From contig OX639965.1 of the NCBI GenBank assembly GCA_951828235.1, positions 703,191 through 767,190 of the forward strand: 64,000 nt of DNA. Reading direction: 5' to 3'. Below the pieces are notes generated by a model. The model saw nothing but the letters and a program-made list of their open reading frames with translations, searched no databases and was not told the DNA's origin. This document shows positions 58,345 to 64,000 of this stretch, in pieces (positions within the stretch are counted from its first letter, which is position 1; every line of letters starts with the position of its first letter). Source of the stretch: an uncultured Gammaproteobacteria bacterium (GTDB lineage: Bacteria > Pseudomonadota > Gammaproteobacteria > Steroidobacterales > Foliamicaceae). The position numbers and the translations under genes were made by a program.

Positions 58345-58381
58345 CAAGAAAACCGCCCCGGAGCATGGCTCCGAGGCGGTT
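58345..58381 (-). terminator. Rho-independent terminator after TonB receptor
   Basis: Read on the minus strand: AACCGCCTCGGAGC, loop CAT, GCTCCGGGGCGGTT with one G–U pair, then TTCTT. It lies 65 bp past the receptor stop. Confidence 0.85.
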
Positions 58382-58445
58382 CAAAAAGGCGCCCGGCGTT
58401 GGCCTAGCTTCGACCGGGACTCTTCACGAAGATGGCGCGAAGCGC

Positions 58446-60791
58446 TCAGAAGCTGTAGCTGACGTTCACTCCGAAGTGGCGCCCGCGGTTCAGGTTGACC
58501 AGTTGCGCATACGGGAATGTGAATGAACCCGTGGTCTGATCGAAGCGCGCGAAGCGGCGCAGGTCGCGGAAGCGGAACGACCCTGCGAGAGTCCTGTCAT
58601 CAAGAACGTTGTTGACGTAAGCCGTCAGCCTCCAGTTCTCCCGCTCAAGGCCTGCACGCAGGTTCCACTTGTATTCCCAGCCGATGTAGGAAAGGTTGTA
58701 GATGTCCGACCAGCGCTCCCCGGTCATGTTCAGATCGCTGCGCGCGAAGAAATCCCAGTCGTTGAACACGCCGGGCGTGTTGTAGTCCGCCGAAAACTGG
58801 ATTTGCCAGTCGGGATAGCGGTACGGCTCGTTGCCGGCGAGATCGGGGTCCACGCCCAGTTGCGGCGCGAAGGTTTCCTCCACGAAGAACTTGTACTCGG
58901 CATCCGCAAAGGCGACGGACCCGGAGAAGACCAGTCTCTCCGATACGACAAAGCTGGACTCCAGTTCGAGCCCGTACACCTCGGTCTTGCCCGCGTTCGT
59001 GGTAATTTGCGAGTCCTGTCCCTGGGCGTCCAGGAAGGTCTGGCGGATCTGCTGGTTCGTCCAGTCCAGGTAGTAAACGGCCGCATTGAGCAGGAAGCGG
59101 CCATCCATCCACAGGGTCTTGACGCCCAGTTCATAGTTCCAGATAGTCTCTTCCTTTACGGTGGGTTCCACACCGAGGCGGAGTGCGACAGCGCGGTTGT
59201 TGAAGAAACCTGGCTTGTTCCCCTGCGAAATAACGCCATACACGGTGGCGTCCTCATTGGGCTTGTAGTCCACGATGAACCGCGGCAGGGTCCGCTTGAA
59301 ACTCGCGGTGTCGAACTCGAAAGCTTCGACTCCCTTGTTCGAGCCCAGACTCGGCACTTCCGCCAGCGTCTGCGGTTCGAACTCGGCGGTCGACTCACGC
59401 ACATCGTCCTTCTGCCAGCGGACATCCAGTCCCAGGGCGATCTTTTCGGTCAGGCTGTAGGTGACACTACCGAAAACGGACACGTTCTCGATGTGCCGGG
59501 AACTTCCGATCTGGCCGTAGGGACGCGACGGCGTAATCCGCAGGTTACGGGCGAGGATGTCATGCTCATACGTCGAGGCGCCAACAAAGGCGGACAGCCT
59601 TTCGGACCCCGGAATCGTCACCTTGAACTGCAGGCTCCTGTCCTGGAAACCCTGGTAGGCCTTGTTCGCTTCCACAAGACCGACGGAACCGAAAACCAAC
59701 CCGTCAAAACCTCCGAGGCCGTTGAAGACACCAAAGCTGTCGTCCCAGCTGGCATCTTGAATCGTGTCGTAGACTTGCTGATTGGCGCCGGCCCGCAATT
59801 CGAATGCCCAGTCATTGCTGGTTACATAATCCAGCTCGGCCGTATAGCGGCGCGTAACCTGGAATTGTCCGACCCCCTCGCCGAAACGCTCCTCAACCCT
59901 CTTGTTGTTCTGTTCAATCGTATCCAGGTCGTCCGGAAGTTCCCCGCAAATGTAGCCAAGGGGGATGGAGGAGTTGTAGAACAGGCAGTTGTCCAGCGAT
60001 GACGGCAGGCTCGTGGTCGGAGGCGCGCCGTCATCGTCTTCCGCATAGGACGCGGACAGTGTCAGGGTGAGGTTTTCCGAGGGCTCGAACAACACCTTGC
60101 CGGAGATGGCCCTGGTTTTCTCGTCGCCGATAGTGGCGTTGTCCTCATGCGTAGCCACATTCTTCCACTCGCCGCCAAAACTGTAGGAGCGCACGCTCAC
60201 CATGGCTTTCACGGTGTCCATTCCAAAAAGCGGGCCGGAAATGGTTACGGCAACATCGGACCGGCTGTCCTGGCCGAGATCGATGTCGGCATCGAGTTCA
60301 AGCTCGTCGCCCGGCGTCTTGGAGATGTAGTTGACGGCGCCGCCGAAAGTCGCACGGCCGAACAGCGCCGACTGAGGCCCCTTGAGTACCTCTACGCGTT
60401 CAATGTTGTTGAAGCCGAACGTGGCGGCAGTCCCCAGGACAAAAAACCCGTCCACGAAGACGGAAGAATTCTGACGGTCAACCACCGAAGTGTTGACAAC
60501 AAGGCCGCGGAAATACGGATTCGAATCCCGGCGACCAACCGTTTCGGTGTAGAACCCGGGCGTATAGTCCGCCAGGTCCAGGATGCTGGTGACGCCGCGC
60601 TCGTAGATGTCGTCGTTGGTCAGCGCCGTAACCGTCAGCGGCAGATCCTGCAGGTTTTCCTCCCGTTTTCGGGCGGTGACGATGATCTCCTCAATCGCGA
60701 GCTCCTGGGCAAATGCCGGCGGGGAGTAGCAGTAAATCGCAATCAGTGCCGCGCCGGCCACGGACGCGAGAAATCGAGTAATGTGGGTCAT
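58446..60791 (-). CDS. TonB-dependent receptor
   Basis: Outer-membrane transporter of 781 residues. The signal peptide ends near AFAQE, followed by AIEEIIVTARKREENLQDLP and the plug (IERVEVLKGPQSALFGR, AVNYISKTPG). The barrel ends VNVSYSF. The ATG at 60791 overlaps the stop of the short ORF at 60788, and GAGG lies 12 bp upstream. It is downstream of the ATPase gene on the same strand and has its own terminator at 58345. Confidence 0.93.
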   Translation of the reverse strand: MTHITRFLASVAGAALIAIYCYSPPAFAQELAIEEIIVTARKREENLQDLPLTVTALTNDDIYERGVTSILDLADYTPGFYTETVGRRDSNPYFRGLVVNTSVVDRQNSSVFVDGFFVLGTAATFGFNNIERVEVLKGPQSALFGRATFGGAVNYISKTPGDELELDADIDLGQDSRSDVAVTISGPLFGMDTVKAMVSVRSYSFGGEWKNVATHEDNATIGDEKTRAISGKVLFEPSENLTLTLSASYAEDDDGAPPTTSLPSSLDNCLFYNSSIPLGYICGELPDDLDTIEQNNKRVEERFGEGVGQFQVTRRYTAELDYVTSNDWAFELRAGANQQVYDTIQDASWDDSFGVFNGLGGFDGLVFGSVGLVEANKAYQGFQDRSLQFKVTIPGSERLSAFVGASTYEHDILARNLRITPSRPYGQIGSSRHIENVSVFGSVTYSLTEKIALGLDVRWQKDDVRESTAEFEPQTLAEVPSLGSNKGVEAFEFDTASFKRTLPRFIVDYKPNEDATVYGVISQGNKPGFFNNRAVALRLGVEPTVKEETIWNYELGVKTLWMDGRFLLNAAVYYLDWTNQQIRQTFLDAQGQDSQITTNAGKTEVYGLELESSFVVSERLVFSGSVAFADAEYKFFVEETFAPQLGVDPDLAGNEPYRYPDWQIQFSADYNTPGVFNDWDFFARSDLNMTGERWSDIYNLSYIGWEYKWNLRAGLERENWRLTAYVNNVLDDRTLAGSFRFRDLRRFARFDQTTGSFTFPYAQLVNLNRGRHFGVNVSYSF

Positions 60792-60982
60792 AAGGCAATG
60801 CCTCTGAGTTTCGTTGAAATTGGCTGCAACAGCGCACTTCCGGTTCGCTGCCAGGGACCAATAATACCCGCAAGCGTGAGCGTAATCACGTCAGCGGCCG
60901 GAACCGCTGCGCCAATCGCTGCCGCCATCCGAGCCATGTCGCGACCGTCATAAGTCCCACTGGCCGGCGCGAGAAAAGTCAC
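60788..60982 (-). CDS. Possible 64-residue coupled ORF
   Basis: The ORF starts at GTG 60982, overlapping the ATPase stop (GTGA), and stops at 60788, overlapping the TonB receptor ATG (ATGA). It reads MTFLAPASGTYDGRDMARMA followed by a hydrophobic stretch, AAAIGAAVPAADVITLTLAG. Overlaps at both ends suggest a coupled gene, but there is no recognised domain and chance is not excluded. Confidence 0.3.
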   Translation of the reverse strand: MTFLAPASGTYDGRDMARMAAAIGAAVPAADVITLTLAGIIGPWQRTGSALLQPISTKLRGIAL

Positions 60983-62349
60983 TCGCCAACAAGCAGAAGC
61001 TGAATCGGAAGCGGTAAGGTCTGGACTCCGTTAATTGCGCCAGTGCGCTGGTCCTTGCTCCAGATCGCTCCGTTGCCGTATCGGGCGATTTGCTTCAGGG
61101 CTTTTGGCCGAAGCTGGCTGGTCCACTTGATCTCGACCGGCCAGAAACGTCCGCCGCGCACGTATGCAACGTCCACCTCGCCCTGCGCCTTGATGTAATA
61201 AGTGGGATGGAAGCGGTGCAGGTGACTGGCGACGGTCGCTTCCACGATTCTCGATGCCCACGCCGGGTCCTGCGTTGCCGCAAGGATCTGACGCTCGAAT
61301 GGATTGTTCTGGGGCGCAAGCCAGGCGCGAACAGCGTGCAGGATGAACGGATCGCTGAACATCAGCTTTCTGGCCTTCTTCGGCGCCGCCGCCAGCTTGT
61401 CCTCCAGCAGAGCCGGCAACACGACCACGGCGTCCATGCGCTCGAGCAGCGCCACGTAATCGGCCACAGTCCTCGGATGATCAATCGAAAGGTCGGCGGC
61501 CAGTGAATTCCAGGTCACCTGTGTAGCGTATCGCTTGACGATGGCGCCCAGGACCTCCCTTAAGTAAGGCTCGCGTCTGCCGCGTTTGAGCACATCGCCG
61601 CGAATCCAATCCGAGTACGTGGCCAGGGTGCTGTTCCGTACGGCGCCGAATTCCGCAAAGTCGTTGATGGCTGTCAGGTAGCCACCGTGCAGCAGGTAAC
61701 GGGCAAACGCGCTGTAGATGGCGTCGACCGTTTCAGCCGGAATCCGCGAAGGCTGCTCCAGATGGCCCTCAAGCTCGCTGACCCGGCCGTCAAGCATGAG
61801 GTATTCCCGAAATGAAAGCGGATAAAGATGAAAGTCCGCCACGGTAGCGTCGCCGCGCCGCCCCGGGAAACGCATCCTCGCATCCTGGATAAACGCAAGA
61901 TCCGAACCCGTAATCATCAGTGCGGTTTGCGCCAGCCGCCCCGCGTCGGCGGCATATTTCACGGCCCTGTCCCAGTCACGGATATAAGTGACTTCGTCCA
62001 CTATCAGGTAGTTGAACTGCTCCTCGGGCGCCGCGGCGAGATGTTCCTCCATGTGAAGCAGAAGACTGTGATGGTCGTCGATGAGTTCTCCGGAGAAGTA
62101 GGCGATAGCAGCCGGCGGCACGCCATTGCGAAGGCGATCCGCCATCCATTGCTTCAGCAACGTGGACTTGCCCGTCTGCCGCCCTCCCCCGAGACTGTAG
62201 ATCCCCGGAACGGATGCCGGCAATCGATCCAGCAAGGAGGACCGATGTTGCAGGGGGCGACCGGCCAGATGCCTTAGCTGCGGGTCAGTCTCCTCAAACC
62301 GCCCAGGGTCGGCGAGATGACTATTGTGCGGAAGAAACCGTGGGTCCAT
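60979..62349 (-). CDS. AAA-type ATPase with DUF4143-like C-terminal domain
   Basis: ATP-binding protein of 456 residues. Walker A is G54-GGRQTGKST63 and Walker B is YLIVDEVTYIRDWDRAVKY. After the AAA core a winged-helix region (about 265–310) leads to a nuclease-like C-terminal segment GEVDVAYVRGGRFWPVEIKW, with the E-x-D ... E-x-K spacing of PD-(D/E)xK folds. This matches the large, poorly understood group of prokaryotic 'ATP-binding protein/DUF4143' genes that often move horizontally. The promoter region is AT-rich and palindromic (62388–62430). Confidence 0.82.
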   Translation of the reverse strand: MDPRFLPHNSHLADPGRFEETDPQLRHLAGRPLQHRSSLLDRLPASVPGIYSLGGGRQTGKSTLLKQWMADRLRNGVPPAAIAYFSGELIDDHHSLLLHMEEHLAAAPEEQFNYLIVDEVTYIRDWDRAVKYAADAGRLAQTALMITGSDLAFIQDARMRFPGRRGDATVADFHLYPLSFREYLMLDGRVSELEGHLEQPSRIPAETVDAIYSAFARYLLHGGYLTAINDFAEFGAVRNSTLATYSDWIRGDVLKRGRREPYLREVLGAIVKRYATQVTWNSLAADLSIDHPRTVADYVALLERMDAVVVLPALLEDKLAAAPKKARKLMFSDPFILHAVRAWLAPQNNPFERQILAATQDPAWASRIVEATVASHLHRFHPTYYIKAQGEVDVAYVRGGRFWPVEIKWTSQLRPKALKQIARYGNGAIWSKDQRTGAINGVQTLPLPIQLLLVGE

Positions 62350-62387
62350 GACAGCGCGCCGTCGGGCCTGACGAAAACGGAAACTTC

Positions 62388-62430
62388 ACATTATCTAAAT
62401 TTAGATATTTGTCAATGCTTAAATTTAGAT
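62388..62430 (-). promoter_or_regulatory. Promoter with palindromic operator, AT-rich
   Basis: On the minus strand, a perfect -35 TTGACA (62410–62415) is 16 bp from TAATGT (62388–62393). The spacer and -10 contain the perfect palindrome ATCTAAATTTAGAT (62393–62406). A second copy of TAAATTTAGAT lies 24 bp away (62420–62430). This looks like a repressor-controlled promoter for the ATPase gene. Confidence 0.6.
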
Positions 62431-63419
62431 CATGGCCGGGGCGCGCCCTGATCCTTTTCCCGGCACAAGGTGTAGAACCATCCCAGGTTGATGCCGAATC
62501 GGTCTGCGTCGTCCACCGCCCAGGCATAGGCAATGGGCACGTGGTTGCCTTTCTCATGAACGCGGAACAACGGGAAGACACGGTCCGAAGGCGAGGCGAA
62601 TTCGCGGGTGTGCAGTTGAAACTCCAGCGTGCGGCCGTCGGGCCAGTCGATGTCAGCCGAGCCGCCCTGATCGTGAAGTTCGATTTCGGTGAGGAATTCC
62701 GTCTTCAGCATGTCGCCGTCCAGATTGAAATTGACCGTGCAGACGAACCAGCGGGCCCTGGTGGCCTGGATCCAGTCATACCGTGCGCCCTTTGTCTCGT
62801 TCCAGGTCACCTCACCCGTTTCCCGGCTGATCGTCCGGTCGCGGGTCCAATAATGATTCCGGCCAAGCACCACCTGGTACTCGAACCAGGACTCATCGCC
62901 ACAGGATTCCCGTTTCATGCCGCCTGAGAACTGGCCGCCTTCGAAGCGTAAATAAACATCGCAGGCGTCCGAGAACGGGCGCAACTCACCCGCTTCGATA
63001 GCCGCCAGCCGGTCCGGGTCGATCCGGGCGCCGATCATGTGGTCATGGCCATCCCGGAAAGCGTGGAGTTTGATCCGGACCGCCTGTTCTTCCTCATCGA
63101 CGGAGAGCGAATAAACGCGGATCCTGGATATGTTGGAGGGATCGTTGTTGAGAAATTCCTCAACATACAAAACGTTCTCGCCCAGCTCCGGCAGGTCCAG
63201 GCGTATGTAATGGGAATGAATACGGAAGACGGGTTCGTACACAGGGACGGAAAGGCCACCGCCGGACTGACGGACAATCTGTTCGTGATTGTCGTATTCG
63301 CCCGGCCACCACTCCATCATCAGCGCAAGGTGGTTCTCGAGTTCCGCCTTGCCAAAAGTTTGCGCCTGAACGGGCAGTGCAAGAGCAAGAAACAGAGCGG
63401 CGGATATCGGAATACGCAT
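62430..63419 (-). CDS. Exported CpcT/CpeT-like protein
   Basis: Protein of 329 residues from ATG 63419 (MRIPISAALFLALALPVQAQ), with a perfect GGGAGGTGATC site and a clear signal peptide. Residues about 30–220 resemble the CpcT/CpeT (phycobilin lyase-like) fold: LMMEWWPGEYDNHEQI, ENVLYVEEFLNNDPSNISRI, CDVYLRFEGGQFSGGM and a W-x-R-D-R strand. A further 100-residue C-terminal part is not recognised. No phycobilisome gene is present, so the domain must serve another purpose in the periplasm, perhaps binding a hydrophobic ligand. The start is firm; the function is unknown. Confidence 0.62.
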   Translation of the reverse strand: MRIPISAALFLALALPVQAQTFGKAELENHLALMMEWWPGEYDNHEQIVRQSGGGLSVPVYEPVFRIHSHYIRLDLPELGENVLYVEEFLNNDPSNISRIRVYSLSVDEEEQAVRIKLHAFRDGHDHMIGARIDPDRLAAIEAGELRPFSDACDVYLRFEGGQFSGGMKRESCGDESWFEYQVVLGRNHYWTRDRTISRETGEVTWNETKGARYDWIQATRARWFVCTVNFNLDGDMLKTEFLTEIELHDQGGSADIDWPDGRTLEFQLHTREFASPSDRVFPLFRVHEKGNHVPIAYAWAVDDADRFGINLGWFYTLCREKDQGAPRP

Positions 63420-63485
63420 GATCACCTCCCATGGCAGGTCCCGGCCTGCTTCCGGTGGATCATAAGGGGCACACAGCGAGCGCAC

Positions 63486-63521
63486 AAAAAAAACCGCCCC
63501 GGAGCTTCTGCGCCAGGGCGG
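63486..63521 (-). terminator. rRNA operon terminator
   Basis: On the minus strand after 5S: CCGCCC, a 15–16-base loop, GGGGCGG, then eight T (63486–63493). Confidence 0.9.
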
Positions 63522-63532
63522 CCTGGATGAGA

Positions 63533-63650
63533 TGCCTGGCGGTGACCTACTCTCGCGCGGGGAGACCCCGAACTACCATCGGCGCTGGACGTTTTCACTT
63601 CCGAGTTCGGAATGGAATCGGGTGGGACCCGTCCGCTATTGCCACCAGGC
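63533..63650 (-). rRNA. rrf: 5S ribosomal RNA
   Basis: The minus strand starts GCCTGGTGGCAATAGCGG and contains the conserved CCGAACTCGGAAGTGAAA and GCGCCGATGGTAGT, ending GTCACCGCCAGGCAT. The ends pair as the terminal helix. Length is about 118 bases. Confidence 0.96.
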
Positions 63651-63659
63651 GAAAAAGGT

Positions 63660-63762
63660 GGCGCGTCCCTTACTACGGGGACGCGCCCAAGATTGTTCCA
63701 TGCAATGAGTTGAACCTGGGAGCGAAGGCGTCTCGCCTTCAGGGAGGGCGGAACGCCCTCCC
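63660..63762. repeat. Hairpins in the 23S–5S spacer, including BIME-like types B and A
   Basis: GGCGCGTCCC / GGGACGCGCC (63660–63669 with 63678–63687) forms a 10-bp stem that may take part in rRNA processing. It is followed by GCGAAGGCG-TCT-CGCCTTC (63722–63740) and GGGAGGGCG-GAA-CGCCCTCCC (63742–63762), the same palindromes found at 53720 and 7115. Confidence 0.8.
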
Positions 63763-63792
63763 ACCCATGTGGGAATGCTTCGGTGTGACGTG

Positions 63793-64000
<208 letters not shown>

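Overview
The window is high-GC bacterial chromosome, most likely from an uncultured, probably marine or host-associated gammaproteobacterium. The reasons are the miaB–phoH–ybeY–corC block beside a divergent ssb/uvrA pair, four TonB-dependent receptors, c-type cytochromes, lipoprotein maturation (Lnt) and frequent ATGA start/stop overlaps. The species cannot be named from sequence alone. An rRNA operon enters at the right edge on the minus strand (3' end of 23S, then 5S, then a terminator).

Layout. 1–5.8 kb: a heavy-metal RND efflux operon (czcA partial, czcB, czcC/tolC-like) led by a PiT-like membrane protein. 5.9–11.9 kb: a KshA-like Rieske oxygenase, a TonB-dependent receptor, a GC palindrome with a 14-bp tandem repeat, an OmpR-type two-component system, and a divergent 38-residue membrane peptide across a triple GTTAC direct repeat. 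12–14.8 kb: DUF2878, GNAT, metallo-beta-lactamase-fold and Nudix genes packed in one operon. 14.8–23.2 kb: a catabolic block with two SDRs, a salicylate-hydroxylase-like FAD monooxygenase, two tandem paralogous Rieske oxygenases, a GPH-family symporter and an aldehyde dehydrogenase. 23.3–26.3 kb: three tandem exported SUMF1-fold proteins. 26.4–31 kb: a Tsx-like porin, a broken small membrane gene, lnt, and an amine-oxidase/cytochrome c pair. 31–38.3 kb: housekeeping genes (corC, ybeY, phoH, miaB, ssb, uvrA).

38.4–57.6 kb is accessory and the least ordinary part. It holds a bicupin, a Fic protein with a 12-bp-periodic repeat in its leader, a double-SnoaL protein, a second TonB receptor, an alpha/beta hydrolase with His at the nucleophile elbow, a quinone reductase and a VapBC-type pair. 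It then has a set of genes that look co-functional: a MetE-C-like zinc methyltransferase, a HisD/HpsN-like dehydrogenase, three more double-SnoaL proteins, a third TonB receptor and a sodium:solute symporter. Together they read as uptake across both membranes plus oxidation or group transfer of one class of small organic molecules, which I cannot identify. 57.7–63.4 kb: a small coiled-coil membrane protein, a fourth TonB receptor, a DUF4143-type ATPase behind an AT-rich palindromic promoter, and an exported CpcT/CpeT-like protein.

Two repeat families cut across these regions. The first is long hairpins at 23.2, 38.3 and 53.8 kb. Their arms are perfectly complementary but largely different in sequence from copy to copy, while the loop is conserved in two copies and partly so in the third. 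The second is short BIME-like GC palindromes, one of them inside the rRNA operon.
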